Shown: positions 20,736-32,050, numbered from the stretch's first letter. The stretch: DNA of 64,000 bases from Pseudomonas quebecensis (GCF_026410085.1 NZ_CP112866.1:3657001-3721000), one strand, 5' to 3'. Made by a program: numbers and translations. The notes: generated from the letters alone by a model not told the origin.

Positions 20736-20932
20736 TGTCACCTCCCTTGCGTAAGCATTGGCCATCGTTATCAGCATAGAACAGGACAAGGGTTTCGGAT
20801 GCGGTCGCCGATTGATAGCCATGACGCATCAATAAATCCAAAATTTTCACTTATCATTTCTAAATGTGTCAGCCACTATCCCAGGTCTTAAGCGAAACAA
20901 GCACTTTAAAAAGAACGCTGGAGACACAAACC

Positions 20933-22237
20933 ATGACTAGCTCAACCCGGCCTGACTCTGCCCGCTCCAAAGTGGGCGCGGTATTGCGCGTTACTTCGGG
21001 TAACTTCCTCGAACAGTTCGACTTCTTTCTGTTCGGCTTCTATGCCACTTACATTGCTGCCGCGTTCTTCCCCGCCGCTAATGAGTTTGCATCATTAATG
21101 ATGACCTTCGCCGTGTTCGGCGCGGGCTTCCTGATGCGGCCCCTGGGCGCGATCATTCTGGGGGCGTATATCGATGACGTCGGCCGGCGCAAAGGCCTGA
21201 TCGTGACGCTGTCGATCATGGCCAGCGGCACGCTGCTGATCGTGCTGGTGCCGGGCTACCAGAGCATTGGCCTATGGGCGCCGTTGCTGGTGCTGCTCGG
21301 CCGCCTGCTGCAAGGCTTCTCGGCCGGCGCGGAACTGGGCGGGGTGTCGGTGTACCTGGCCGAAATGGCCACGCCGGGCCGCAAAGGCTTCTATACCAGC
21401 TGGCAGTCGGGCAGCCAGCAGATCTCCATCGTGGTCGCCGCCGCGCTGGGCTACGGTTTGAACGTGTGGATGGAACCGTCGGTGGTCGCCGACTGGGGCT
21501 GGCGCATTCCGTTCGCCGTAGGGTGCGTGATCATCCCGTTTATCTTTGTGCTGCGTCGCAACCTGCAGGAAACCGAAGAGTTCGCCAATCGCAAGCATCG
21601 CCCGACCATGCGCGAAGTGCTCGCAACCCTGGTGAAGAACTGGACCGTGGTGATCGGCGGCATGCTGATGGTGGCCATGACCACCACCGCGTTCTACCTG
21701 ATCACTGTGTACGCGCCGACCTTCGGCAAGACCGTCCTGCAATTGAGCACCTCCGACGCGCTGCTGGTGACCTTGCTGGTGGCCATCTCCAACTTCGTAT
21801 GGCTGCCCATCGGCGGCACCCTCAGCGACCGCTTCGGGCGCAAACCGGTGCTGATCGCCATGACCGCATTGACCGTGCTTACGGCCTATCCGGCCCTGTC
21901 CTACGTGGTTAACGCGCCGAGCTTTGCACATATGCTGGAAACCCTGCTGTGGTTCTCCTTCCTGTACGGCATGTACAACGGTGCGATGATCCCGGCCCTG
22001 ACCGAAATCATGCCGGTGGAAGTGCGCGTGGCGGGTTTCTCCCTGGCCTACAGCCTGGCGACCGCGATCTTCGGTGGCTTCACCCCGGCGATCTCCACCT
22101 GGTTCATTCACATCACTGAAGACAAAGCTTCGCCGGCCTATTGGATGATGTTCGCCGCGCTGTGTGCACTGTGCTCGACCCTGGCGCTGTACCGCCGCGC
22201 CAACGCCCGTGGCCAAGTGATGCAGGGGGCCGCATGA
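20933..22237 (+). CDS. MFS citrate/tricarballylate-type proton symporter (TcuC/CitA-like)
   Basis: 434 residues with 12 hydrophobic segments. [19 protein letters not shown] in TM1, [11 protein letters not shown] in the first loop, [18 protein letters not shown] and [10 protein letters not shown] place it in the metabolite:proton symporter family with citrate and tricarballylate carriers. The start at 20933 follows CTGGAG. Its stop overlaps the ATG of a periplasmic binding protein (ATGA), an unusual partner for an MFS carrier. Both are flanked by a convergent LysR gene. Confidence 0.85.
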   Translation: MTSSTRPDSARSKVGAVLRVTSGNFLEQFDFFLFGFYATYIAAAFFPAANEFASLMMTFAVFGAGFLMRPLGAIILGAYIDDVGRRKGLIVTLSIMASGTLLIVLVPGYQSIGLWAPLLVLLGRLLQGFSAGAELGGVSVYLAEMATPGRKGFYTSWQSGSQQISIVVAAALGYGLNVWMEPSVVADWGWRIPFAVGCVIIPFIFVLRRNLQETEEFANRKHRPTMREVLATLVKNWTVVIGGMLMVAMTTTAFYLITVYAPTFGKTVLQLSTSDALLVTLLVAISNFVWLPIGGTLSDRFGRKPVLIAMTALTVLTAYPALSYVVNAPSFAHMLETLLWFSFLYGMYNGAMIPALTEIMPVEVRVAGFSLAYSLATAIFGGFTPAISTWFIHITEDKASPAYWMMFAALCALCSTLALYRRANARGQVMQGAA

Positions 22238-22995
22238 TGAAGCCGCTGTTCAATACGCTGACCGCCCTCGCCCTCGGCGCCCTGGCGCTGACGGCCCAGG
22301 CCGAGCAGCTCAAGGTCATGACCTCCGGTGGCTTCACGGCAGCCTATAAAGTGCTGGGCCCGCAATATGCCCAGCGCAGCGGCGACACCCTCGACACCAT
22401 TCTCGGCCCGTCGATGGGCAAGGCGCCGGAAGCGATCCCCAACCGCCTGGCCCGTGGCGAACACGCCGACGTGGTGATCATGGTCGGCTACGCCCTGGAT
22501 GAGTTGATCAAGCAAGGCAAGGTCGACCCGGCCTCGCGGGTGGAATTGGCCGATTCGCGCATTGGCCTGGTGGTCAGGCAAGGCCAGCCGAAACCGGCGA
22601 TCGGCACCGATGCCGAGCTCAAGGCCGTACTGAGCAAGGCCAAGTCCGTGGCTTACTCGGACAGCGCCAGTGGCGTGTATGTCGAGAAAGAGCTGTTCAA
22701 GAAACTCGGCATGCCGGCCAAGGGCACCATGATCGAGCGCCTGCCGGTGGCCGAGCAGGTTGCCAAGGGCGACTACGAAGTGGGCTTGCAGCAGGTGGCA
22801 GAACTGTTACCGGTGCCGGGCGTGACCTACGTAGGCAAAATCCCCGAGGACGTGCAATCGGTGACGCGCTTCGCCGCGGGTATCCCGGTGAACGCCGATC
22901 ACCCAGCGCAGGCCAAGGCGCTGCTGCAGTACCTCGCCTCTCCCGAGGTACAACCGGCGGTGCGCGCCACCGGCCTGGACTCGGTATCACACTGA
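22234..22995 (+). CDS. Periplasmic solute-binding protein, ModA-like
   Basis: 253 residues: a signal peptide ([23 protein letters not shown]) followed by a type II binding fold of the molybdate/sulfate-binding (SBP_bac_11) kind, with [36 protein letters not shown] and [18 protein letters not shown]. Start ATG 22234 overlaps the stop of the MFS gene, so it is translationally coupled. No ABC permease or ATPase follows, which argues against molybdate uptake; it may bind an organic acid handed to the MFS carrier (inference). Confidence 0.8.
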   Translation: MMKPLFNTLTALALGALALTAQAEQLKVMTSGGFTAAYKVLGPQYAQRSGDTLDTILGPSMGKAPEAIPNRLARGEHADVVIMVGYALDELIKQGKVDPASRVELADSRIGLVVRQGQPKPAIGTDAELKAVLSKAKSVAYSDSASGVYVEKELFKKLGMPAKGTMIERLPVAEQVAKGDYEVGLQQVAELLPVPGVTYVGKIPEDVQSVTRFAAGIPVNADHPAQAKALLQYLASPEVQPAVRATGLDSVSH

Positions 22996-23898
22996 CCGAA
23001 ACGGCATCTCGCGCACCAACCGTTCCAACTCCAACGCCGCCGGCGGCAACGTCCGCCCGCGGCGTTTGATCAAGCCCACATTGCGCATCACCTGCGGCTC
23101 CACCAGCGGCACACTCACCAGAATCGGGTGTTCGCACGCCGGCATTGCAATCGATGGCACCATGGCCACGCCCAGCCCCGCCTCTACCAACCCGATCATG
23201 GTAGTCACGTGGTGGGTTTCGCAGATACTCGGCTTCTTTACCCGCACGCCGCGCAAGGCCTGGTCGAGCAGGAAGCGGTTGCCCGAGGTTTTATCTACGG
23301 TGATGTAGTCATGCTCATAGGCTTCGGCCCAGGTCACGCTGTCGCGCCCGGCCAGTGGATGGTCACGCCGGCACGCCAGCACGTAACGTTCCTGCAGCAA
23401 CAGTTCAAACTCCACCTCATCGGCCAGGCTGCCGCTGAAACTCACGCCGAAATCCGCCTCGCCGCTTTCCACCGCACTGCACACCTCGCCGGCACTGGCG
23501 TCGAGCACGCGCAGGCGAATCTTCGGGTAGAGCTTGTGGAACTCGGCGATTACATGAGGCATGAAGTAGTACGCGGTGGAGGGCACGCAGGCGATGGTGA
23601 CATTGCCCATGCGCGTGGACGCCACATTGCTGATGCCCATCAGCGCGAGGTCAAGGTCGTCGAGCATGCGTTCGACCTGCGGGAGAAACGCGCGCCCCAC
23701 CATGGTCAGGCTGACACGTCGGGTGGTGCGCTCGAACAGCTTCACATCGAGCGCCGATTCGAGCTTTTCGATGCGTCGGCTCAAGGCCGGTTGCGAGATG
23801 CGGATCGCTTCGGCGGCGCCGCGAAAACTGCCTTTGTCCACCACGGCACGAAAGGCCTGCAGGTCGTTGAGGTCGAAATTGATAATCACGGGAAGCAC
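22987..23898 (-). CDS. LysR-family regulator
   Basis: 303 residues: winged helix (DLQAFRAVVDKGSFRGAAEA, then SQPALSRRIEKLESALDVKL) and a substrate-binding domain with LVEAGLGVAMVPSIAMPACE. It is convergent with the solute-binding protein and overlaps its end by 9 bases. LysR genes near TcuC-type carriers often control them, and that is the likely role. The 159 bases between it and rsbR hold both promoters. Confidence 0.87.
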   Translation of the reverse strand: MLPVIINFDLNDLQAFRAVVDKGSFRGAAEAIRISQPALSRRIEKLESALDVKLFERTTRRVSLTMVGRAFLPQVERMLDDLDLALMGISNVASTRMGNVTIACVPSTAYYFMPHVIAEFHKLYPKIRLRVLDASAGEVCSAVESGEADFGVSFSGSLADEVEFELLLQERYVLACRRDHPLAGRDSVTWAEAYEHDYITVDKTSGNRFLLDQALRGVRVKKPSICETHHVTTMIGLVEAGLGVAMVPSIAMPACEHPILVSVPLVEPQVMRNVGLIKRRGRTLPPAALELERLVREMPFRSV

Positions 23899-24057
23899 TG
23901 GCCGACTGAGAGGGTCGATCTATAGTACCCGAGGCCCATGAACGTGGGGCGACGCAGTTTGTAGACATCCCCCGCAATAATCAGTGTAAAAAGTTTCAAA
24001 CGACACATTTTGGTATAGATTGCGCGCAGCATATATCAGGCATCCAGGAGCTTTCCC

Positions 24058-24909
24058 ATGGCGACACTTCACGCGAACACCGTTCAGGCGCTGCAAACCA
24101 ACAAACTCAGCCTGTTGAGCACATGGATCGAAAGCCTCGAGGCCTCGGGTGCCACCCGTAACGTCAAGGAAGCCGAGCTGAAACAACAGGCCAACGACTT
24201 CCTGAGCACACTGATTGCAGCCTTGGAACAAGGCGGTTCGCAGAACGTCAACCACGAGAACTGGGCCGAAACCCGCGTGCTCCTGGAAAAGCTGTCCCAT
24301 AGCCGCGCGCTGGTCGGCCAGGACTCGCAACAGACCGCCAGTTTCATCTTCGCGCTCAAAGGCCCGCTGTTCGCCCTGCTGCAACGCGAATACGTCGAAC
24401 AGCCGGCGCAACTGGCCGAACAGCTGTGGGAAATTTCCGAGCTGCTCGATGCCCTCGGCATGCACACCATTCGCACGTTCCAGAAGTCCCGTGAACTGGT
24501 GATCAAGCGCCAGCAGGAAGAACTGCTCGAACTGTCCACGCCGGTGGTCAAACTGTGGGATGGCGTACTGGCCCTGCCGATGATCGGCACCCTGGATTCC
24601 CAGCGCACCCAGGTGGTGATGGAGTCGCTGCTGCAACGCATCGTCGACACCGGCGCGGAAATCGCAATTATCGACATCACCGGTGTGCCGACCGTCGATA
24701 CCCTGGTGGCCCAGCACCTGCTCAAGACCGTGACCGCCATTCGCCTGATGGGTGCCGACTGCATCATCAGCGGCGTGCGCCCGCAGATCGCCCAGACCAT
24801 CGTGCACCTGGGCCTTGACCTGCAAGGCGTGGTCACCAAGGCCAATCTGGCCGACGCCCTGGCCCTGTCCCTCAAGCGCCTGGGCGTGACCGTGACCAAG
24901 GCCGTCTGA
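24058..24909 (+). CDS. rsbR: Stressosome scaffold/sensor RsbR
   Basis: 283 residues: an all-helical N-terminal sensor half (1-150), resembling the RsbRD-type N domain, and a C-terminal STAS domain (about 160-275). The two threonines that RsbT phosphorylates in Bacillus RsbRA have counterparts: Thr178 in MIGTLDS and Thr215 in GVPTVDTLVAQ. RsbR and RsbS build the 1.8 MDa stressosome in the cytosol. Upstream, TATAGAT at 24014-24020 may be a -10 box, without a clear -35. First gene of a six-gene operon with overlaps or gaps of a few bases. The stimulus is unknown. Confidence 0.9.
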   Translation: MATLHANTVQALQTNKLSLLSTWIESLEASGATRNVKEAELKQQANDFLSTLIAALEQGGSQNVNHENWAETRVLLEKLSHSRALVGQDSQQTASFIFALKGPLFALLQREYVEQPAQLAEQLWEISELLDALGMHTIRTFQKSRELVIKRQQEELLELSTPVVKLWDGVLALPMIGTLDSQRTQVVMESLLQRIVDTGAEIAIIDITGVPTVDTLVAQHLLKTVTAIRLMGADCIISGVRPQIAQTIVHLGLDLQGVVTKANLADALALSLKRLGVTVTKAV

Positions 24910-24911
24910 TT

Positions 24912-25274
24912 ATGGAACGCATCCCGATTTTGCAGATGGGCGAGTTTCTACTCGTGACCATCCAGGTGGACATGCACGACCAGTTGGCGTTGACGCTGCA
25001 GGACGACCTGTCCGAACGCATCAATCGCACCTCGGCGCGTGGCGTATTGATCGATATCTCGGCGCTGGACATGGTCGACTCCTTTATCGGCCGCATGATC
25101 GGCACCATCTCCGGCCTGTCGCGGATCATGGACGCGCAGACCGTGCTGGTGGGCATGCAACCGGCGGTGGCCATTACCCTGGTGGAATTGGGCATGACCC
25201 TGCCCGGCGTCGCCACCGCATTGAATGTCGAACGAGGCATGAAGCTGTTGCGAGAACGGGTGGACCACTCATGA
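24912..25274 (+). CDS. rsbS: Stressosome protein RsbS (STAS)
   Basis: 120 residues, a lone STAS domain as in Bacillus RsbS. The target serine for RsbT is Ser57 in DMVDSFIGR, the match of Bacillus Ser59. Unphosphorylated RsbS holds RsbT in the complex; phosphorylation frees it. The gene starts 2 bases after the rsbR stop and its stop overlaps the ATG of rsbT. Confidence 0.92.
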   Translation: MERIPILQMGEFLLVTIQVDMHDQLALTLQDDLSERINRTSARGVLIDISALDMVDSFIGRMIGTISGLSRIMDAQTVLVGMQPAVAITLVELGMTLPGVATALNVERGMKLLRERVDHS

Positions 25275-25675
25275 CCGTGGCCAGCAATGGCACGCACCCC
25301 GTGCTGATCGAACAGGACGTCGTGCTGGCTCGGCAATTGGTCCGCAAACTGGCCCAGGACTGCGGCATGCGCCTGATCGACCTGACCAAACTGGTCACGG
25401 CGGTCAGCGAGCTGGCGCGTAACACGGTGGTCTACGGCGGTGGCGGGTATATGGATTGGGAAATAGTCGAGAAGGACCTGCGCCCCGGCGTTCGCCTGAC
25501 GTTTCGCGACGAAGGCCCGGGCATTCCCGACCTCAAGCTGGCGATGACCGACGGCTGGACCTCCGGCGGCGGGCTCGGCCTGGGGCTGACCGGCGCCAAG
25601 CGCCTGGTGGACGAATTCGAACTGGACACCGCACCCGGCCAGGGCACCCGCGTGACGATCACTCGATGGGCCTGA
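25271..25675 (+). CDS. rsbT: Stressosome switch kinase RsbT
   Basis: 134 residues with a single GHKL ATPase domain of anti-sigma kinases. The N box reads VSELARNTVVYG (Asn51 for Mg), followed by DEGPGIPD and GGGLGLGLTGAKRLV for the ATP lid. RsbT phosphorylates RsbS and RsbR and, once released, switches on a downstream partner. No RsbU is coded here, so the released kinase must act on another target. ATG at 25271 overlaps the rsbS stop, and its end overlaps the next ATG at 25666. Confidence 0.92.
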   Translation: MTVASNGTHPVLIEQDVVLARQLVRKLAQDCGMRLIDLTKLVTAVSELARNTVVYGGGGYMDWEIVEKDLRPGVRLTFRDEGPGIPDLKLAMTDGWTSGGGLGLGLTGAKRLVDEFELDTAPGQGTRVTITRWA

Positions 25676-26673
25676 ATATTCCCAGCGCCCTCACCGAGGT
25701 GTTGTTGATCGAGGATGTAAGCCAGATTGGCCACGCCCGACGCACCGCGCAGAAACTCGCCGAACACCTGGGCTTCGACGAAACCGACGCCGGCAGAGTG
25801 GCGTTGGTGGCCACCGAGCTGAGCAGCAACATCCTCAAGCATGCGGCTCACGGGCAATTGCACCTGCGCGCCACCGGCAACGGCGGTGTGGAGATGATCG
25901 CCGTGGACCGCGGCCAGGGCTTTGACCTGGACAGCTGTCTGGTGGACGGGTTTTCCACCGGCGGCACCCAGGGCATCGGCATGGGCGCCATTTCACGGGT
26001 GGCCCAGGTGTTCGATGTATATGCCGACCCTCGCGGCACGGCGATGCTCGCGCGTCTGTATCCACGAGCCTCCACGGTCAGCGACATTCGCTACGGGGTC
26101 AGCCAGCATTCGCTGCATGACGACCCAGCCTGCGGCGACGCCTGGCACCTGGCAATCGAACCCGGCCGTTTCAGCGTGATGGTGGCCGATGGGCTGGGCC
26201 ATGGCAGCGAAGCCGAACGCGCCGCGCGGGACGGCGAACAGGTATTTGCACGCAGTGCCTTTGATGAAGCCACGCGGCTGATGGCCGACATGCATGTCGG
26301 CATGACCGGCACCCGTGGCGGTGCGGTGGCCGTGGCGCAATACAACGCCGCGACCGGCAGCCTGCGCTTCACCGGCGTGGGCAATATCGGCGCCAGCCTG
26401 ATCGGCTCCGGCAAGTCCCGTGGCCTGGCGTCCCACCCGGGCATCGTCGGCGTGCAGTTTCGCAAGGCGCAGCCGTTCGACTACGCTGAGGTCGGCGGCC
26501 AGTTGCTGATCCTGTACAGCGACGGCTTGCAGTCACGCTGGAACCTGGCCGACTACCCTGGGCTGACGCACCGCCACCCGGCTTTGATCGCCGCCATCCT
26601 GCACCGTGACTTCTGCCGCGGGCGGGATGACGTCACCGTTTTCGTGATTGCCCTGGAGGCCATCGATGGCTGA
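25666..26673 (+). CDS. SpoIIE/PP2C phosphatase with N-terminal GHKL ATPase domain (RsbX-like)
   Basis: 335 residues. Residues 10-140 are a GHKL ATPase of the RsbW/RsbT kind (ATELSSNILKHA, DRGQGFD, GGTQGIGMGAI). Residues 150-335 are a PP2C/SpoIIE phosphatase: VADGLGHGSEAERAA, GVGNIGASL, YSDGLQS and the C-terminal RGRDDVTVFVIA carry the metal-binding Asp and Gly residues. Bacillus RsbX, which resets the stressosome by removing phosphates from RsbS and RsbR, lacks the ATPase part. The place after rsbT supports an RsbX role; kinase or partner-binding activity of the N domain is open. It overlaps both neighbours. Confidence 0.85.
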   Translation: MGLNIPSALTEVLLIEDVSQIGHARRTAQKLAEHLGFDETDAGRVALVATELSSNILKHAAHGQLHLRATGNGGVEMIAVDRGQGFDLDSCLVDGFSTGGTQGIGMGAISRVAQVFDVYADPRGTAMLARLYPRASTVSDIRYGVSQHSLHDDPACGDAWHLAIEPGRFSVMVADGLGHGSEAERAARDGEQVFARSAFDEATRLMADMHVGMTGTRGGAVAVAQYNAATGSLRFTGVGNIGASLIGSGKSRGLASHPGIVGVQFRKAQPFDYAEVGGQLLILYSDGLQSRWNLADYPGLTHRHPALIAAILHRDFCRGRDDVTVFVIALEAIDG

Positions 26674-27518
26674 CACCACTGCCTCGCTCGCCGCTGAGGT
26701 GCAACGCCTGCGCCAGGAAGCCGACGCCTTGCGCGCCGAGCTGGATGAAACCAACCAGGGCGTGCTGGCACTGTATGCCGAGCTGGACACCCAGGCCGAC
26801 CAACTGCGCCAGGCTTCGGACCTCAAGAGCCGTTTCCTGTCGTACATGAGCCATGAGTTCCGCACGCCGTTGGGCTCGATCCTGAGCATCACCAGCCTGC
26901 TGGACGATGAACTCGACGGCCCGCTCAGCCCTGAGCAGCACACCCAGGTGGGCTTTATCCGCAGCTCGGCGCGGGAACTGCGCGAGATGGTCGATGACCT
27001 GCTGGACCTGGCCAAGATCGAGGCAGGGCGCATCAGTATCTCCCCGGCCTGGTTCGACATGTTCGACCTGTTTTCGGCGCTGCGCGGCATGTTCCGGCCG
27101 ATTGTCGATGCCTCGGCGGTGGACCTGATCTTCGAAGAGCCGGCCGGCCTGCCCAAGCTGTACACCGATGACAAGAAGCTCGCGCAGATCCTGCGCAACT
27201 TTATCTCCAACGCTCTGAAGTTCACGCTGCAGGGTGAGGTACGCGTGTCGGCGTGCATGGAGAACGAGCGGGAGATCCGCTTCGCGGTGCAGGACACCGG
27301 CCTGGGTATCCCGGTCGAACTGCACAGCAATCTGTTCGAGGACTTTTCCCAGATCGACTCCCCGCTGCAGAAGCGCCTGCGCGGCACCGGGCTGGGACTG
27401 TCACTGTGCAAGCGCTTCGCTCAATTGCTGGGTGGCCGGGTCGGCGTGGAGAGCAAGCCCGGCGTGGGTTCGCTGTTCTATGTGGTCATTCCTCTTTCCA
27501 TCGCCAACGAGATCGTCG

Positions 27519-27529
<11 letters not shown>
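26666..27529 (+). CDS. Soluble sensor histidine kinase
   Basis: 287 residues without membrane segments. A coiled coil (about 7-50, heptad-rich) leads into HisKA with the phosphorylated His63 in SHEFRTPLGSI, then HATPase_c with NFISNALKFT (N box), DTGLGIP (G1) and GTGLGLSLCKR (G2). With no sensor domain, the kinase probably takes its signal from a protein partner, for which RsbT freed from the stressosome is the best candidate (inference). It overlaps the phosphatase gene before it and the hybrid kinase gene after it. Confidence 0.9.
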
Positions 27530-29438
<1,909 letters not shown>

Positions 29439-29486
29439 TTCGGGCTTTAAGAGGCGTGGTACACAATCCCAGGGCAGGCAGGCGTC

Positions 29487-30983
29487 ATGACAGCTGGTTT
29501 CGATCCATTGGTGCATATCGATTGGAAAACTCCCGGCGGCGAATGGCTGGCCCTGTTGCCGCCTTCCTACCCCCATATCCCTGCGCTGTGCGGCCCGGCA
29601 TTCGAGGCGCTGCTGGACGAACTGTGCAATGAAATGCCCGAGGTGTGCTTCGATACGCTGGCCACTGCATTGGCGCGCGAGGGCTTCGACCTGTGGAACC
29701 TCGACGCCGGTGGCGACGATTACCGCCCGGTGATTGTCCCGACCAATCAGCGCGAGCGGTTTGCCCGGCATTGGCGCGAGCACAACGCAGCGCCACGCTT
29801 CACGCCCACGCTGATCGAAGCGCAAACACCGCCCGCGCGCCCACCCAGGCGCAGCAAGCTCAAGTGGCTGCAGGACGTGCACGACTACCCCGGCCCGACC
29901 TCTGTGCACGCGTACAACTACCGCAACGGCTGGGCCGCGATTACCGAGCAGGACGAAGACCGCTGGCTGTGCTTCCTGATTGATTACAACCCCTGGCCAC
30001 CCACCGAGCAGGACATGCTCGAAGCCCGCGACGACGGCGTGGACGGCGCCGATCTGCAACTTATCGATGCCAACGTTCAACACAGCCTGTGGAAGCGTCA
30101 GGTGACGCGCGGCGCGTACGGTTCGGATGACCGCTATCAGTACGAGATCCGCCAGGGTGATGCTGTGGAGGGTTTCGGGCCTGCCCAGATCCAATGGCCG
30201 GCGTTTGAAGAGCCCTGCGTGGTGGTCGATGGGCAGATATACGAGCGTCAACGCCTCTACGATCCCGAGCCGTTGACGCGGATCTGGCGCATCACCGCGC
30301 AGACCAGCGAGGTCATTTTCGAACACCCGGATGAACTGACCCTCTTGCCTATCGGGCCCAACCGTTTGCTGTTTATGCAGCACAACGGCCCGCAGTGCTG
30401 GATCTGCAACCAAGCCCCCGCGCAACACGCCGTCATCGCCGCCAAACCGTTGCCGGCTGAGGGTTATCAGTTGCGCGCGGCCACAGCGTACCTGGAAGGC
30501 GACGAGGTACTGTTGTTCAGCGAAGGCACACGGCCCAACCGCGAACACTCGGGCTATCAGGAAACCGTGCTGCTGGCGTGGCGCTTCAACTTCATCACCG
30601 GCGCCAGCACCCGTGCAGTCCTGGACGGCTTCGGCAGCGAACTGCGCCAGGACACGCGCCTGCTGACCACGCAACCCAAGCAGGTCATCACCCTGCGCAC
30701 CTTTCATGGGCAACTGCACGTCGCCCGCGGCCATGGCGATTGGTGGGTGTGGAATTACCACACGCAAACCTTCGGCACGCACACGCTGGCGTGGTTCTGG
30801 AACCAGCGCAGCAATGACGTGCTGAAACTGTCCTCCAAAGACATCCCGCGAGTGAAACCGCAGATTCGTTACGTAGCGGCGCAGGATCGGTATCTGGCGT
30901 TCGAAACGGAATATGTGGCGCGGCTGCCGGAGTTTGCGCAGATGGTGGAGGCTTTGGGGAGTGAGGGGTTAGTGTTTGAGTGA
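29487..30983 (+). CDS. Unrecognised 498-residue protein
   Basis: A long, Trp- and Tyr-rich, acidic soluble protein beginning MTAGFDPLVHIDWKTPGGEW. No signal peptide or membrane segment. The second half is made of short beta-like units with aromatic endings (DRYQYEIRQGD, FEEPCVVVDGQIYERQ, LTLLPIGPNRLLFMQHN), suggesting a beta propeller, but no repeat motif is clear enough to name a family. It starts 48 bases after the stressosome operon on the same strand and is closed by a strong terminator, so it may be cotranscribed. A small cluster C-N-Q-A motif (WICNQAP) is the only cysteine-rich spot. Confidence 0.75.
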   Translation: MTAGFDPLVHIDWKTPGGEWLALLPPSYPHIPALCGPAFEALLDELCNEMPEVCFDTLATALAREGFDLWNLDAGGDDYRPVIVPTNQRERFARHWREHNAAPRFTPTLIEAQTPPARPPRRSKLKWLQDVHDYPGPTSVHAYNYRNGWAAITEQDEDRWLCFLIDYNPWPPTEQDMLEARDDGVDGADLQLIDANVQHSLWKRQVTRGAYGSDDRYQYEIRQGDAVEGFGPAQIQWPAFEEPCVVVDGQIYERQRLYDPEPLTRIWRITAQTSEVIFEHPDELTLLPIGPNRLLFMQHNGPQCWICNQAPAQHAVIAAKPLPAEGYQLRAATAYLEGDEVLLFSEGTRPNREHSGYQETVLLAWRFNFITGASTRAVLDGFGSELRQDTRLLTTQPKQVITLRTFHGQLHVARGHGDWWVWNYHTQTFGTHTLAWFWNQRSNDVLKLSSKDIPRVKPQIRYVAAQDRYLAFETEYVARLPEFAQMVEALGSEGLVFE

Positions 30984-31042
30984 AGGACGCCGGTACCCGC
31001 ACCGGACACAACCCACCTCTACGATGAAGCCATCTGAAACGC

Positions 31043-31080
31043 AAAAGCCCCTGAAAGGGTTAAACCTTTCAGGGGCTTTT
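31043..31080. terminator. Strong bidirectional terminator, likely the original tRNA-Ser terminator
   Basis: A perfect 16-bp stem AAAAGCCCCTGAAAGG / CCTTTCAGGGGCTTTT with a short loop, with A- and T-runs on both sides. It can end the plus-strand gene at 30983 and transcripts from the right. It lies 12 bases outside the left attachment repeat, where the terminator of tRNA-Ser would have been before the island went in. Confidence 0.88.
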
Positions 31081-31092
31081 GGTTATTCAATA

Positions 31093-31116
31093 ATGGCGGA
31101 GAGATAGGGATCGAAC
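31093..31116. repeat. Left attachment site (copy of tRNA-Ser 3' end)
   Basis: ATGGCGGAGAGATAGGGAT is identical to the 19 bases at 42228-42246, which are the 3' end of the tRNA-Ser gene on the minus strand; the next bases CGAAC match TCGAAC after a single-base indel. Direct orientation and distance fit the left end of an integrated element. Confidence 0.85.
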
Positions 31117-31596
31117 GCCACGCCGACGATGTTGAACCGTGCGGCCTGTTCGCCGAGACGTGTGGCGACGACTTTTGGTGCCTGCGCGGATCATGTCCAC
31201 CACGACACGGGTTTGTATTCGTGGATTTCGTCCAGCAACGCGATAGGCGGACGCGCCGTCGTCGGCGCTGATTGGGCGGAATAAACTGCCAAAGGCGAAG
31301 TGGGCCAGGCTCAAGACCTTTTCGCCGCGACCGGATTTCTCCAGGCGCTCGGCCAGCAATGCGGATTGGTCGACCATCGAAACCGCGTCGTGAAACAGGA
31401 TCATCGATTGGTGTTTTTTGGTCGCGGCTGCGTAGATCTCGGCGCGGGCTTCGGCGTCCGAGGTCATGCCGTAGAGGCCGATGCCGGTGGCCAGCGGCGA
31501 CTTGCCGGAGCCTTTGGCGGTCGATGTAGGCGGTGCGGAAGCGGCGGAAACCGTCTGGGCCTTTCCAGCCAAATAGACTATCGACAACGAAGGATT
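31117..31596 (-). pseudogene. Phage terminase large subunit remnant
   Basis: Pieces of a TerL protein appear in the right order in different frames of the minus strand: FVVDSLFGWKGPDGFRRFRT, then in another frame GSGKSPLATGIGLYGMTSDA (Walker A) and FHDAVSMVDQSALLAERLEK, then LLDEIHEYKP, and last RFNIVGVAFD just before the attachment repeat. The frame changes and a missing middle show several indels and a deletion. It is not able to make a working terminase. Confidence 0.75.
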
Positions 31597-31599
31597 GCC

Positions 31600-31825
31600 A
31601 GGACAGCAGCAGAGTTGGCCGTCGATTGTGCAGCCGAGAATTACGCCGGATTTTTCGAAGCGTTGTTTGTGGGCGTCGTTATGGGGTTGGATGTGGTCGA
31701 CGACCGATGCTTGGGTGATACGGCCGTGGCGCTCGCATTCGGCGCACAGCGGGTGATGTCTTAACCAGCCGAGGCGAGCCTGCTGCCAACGGTAGCCGTA
31801 GCCGCGCTGGGGGGATGTGTTAATT
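31600..31825 (-). pseudogene. Phage HNH endonuclease remnant
   Basis: The minus strand codes RGYGYRWQQARLGWLRHHPL followed by CAECERHGRITQASVVDHIQ and PHNDAHKQRFE, the classic phage HNH nuclease start with the CxxC zinc pair and the VDHI histidine. The second half (normally NLQSLCKSCHDRK) is gone and the frame runs into the terminase remnant. In intact Pseudomonas prophages this gene sits between holin and terminase, as here. Confidence 0.7.
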
Positions 31826-32050
31826 CATCCTCGTCGCGTCGGGAGGATTTTGGCACCGGCGAAGCGTTCAGCCAGATTGCGCGCCTTGTCGACGCCGGTA
31901 GCCCAACCATGCCCCCACGAACGCTGCCGCCTCTTGTGGGAGCTCTAGCAGGCTTAGCCCAGAGAGGATTGCCAGAGTGGTGCAGCCACAGTTGAGCCCG
32001 CCATGCGAGGGTAACGGCCCAAGCGGTGGGGTCTTTACTGGATGGCATAT
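31826..32050 (-). pseudogene. Phage holin-like remnant
   Basis: On the minus strand MPSSKDPTAWAVTLAW (start near 32050) resembles the N terminus of lambda-type holins of Pseudomonas prophages, and further along another frame reads ATGVDKARNLAERFAGAKIL, like their C terminus. The membrane-spanning middle is deleted or out of frame. Its position before the HNH remnant matches the usual holin-HNH-terminase order, which is the main support. Confidence 0.5.

Noticed and set aside
22234..22995. Calling the ModA-like protein a molybdate-uptake component
   Set aside because: No modB or modC follows, and it is coupled to an organic-acid-type MFS carrier instead.
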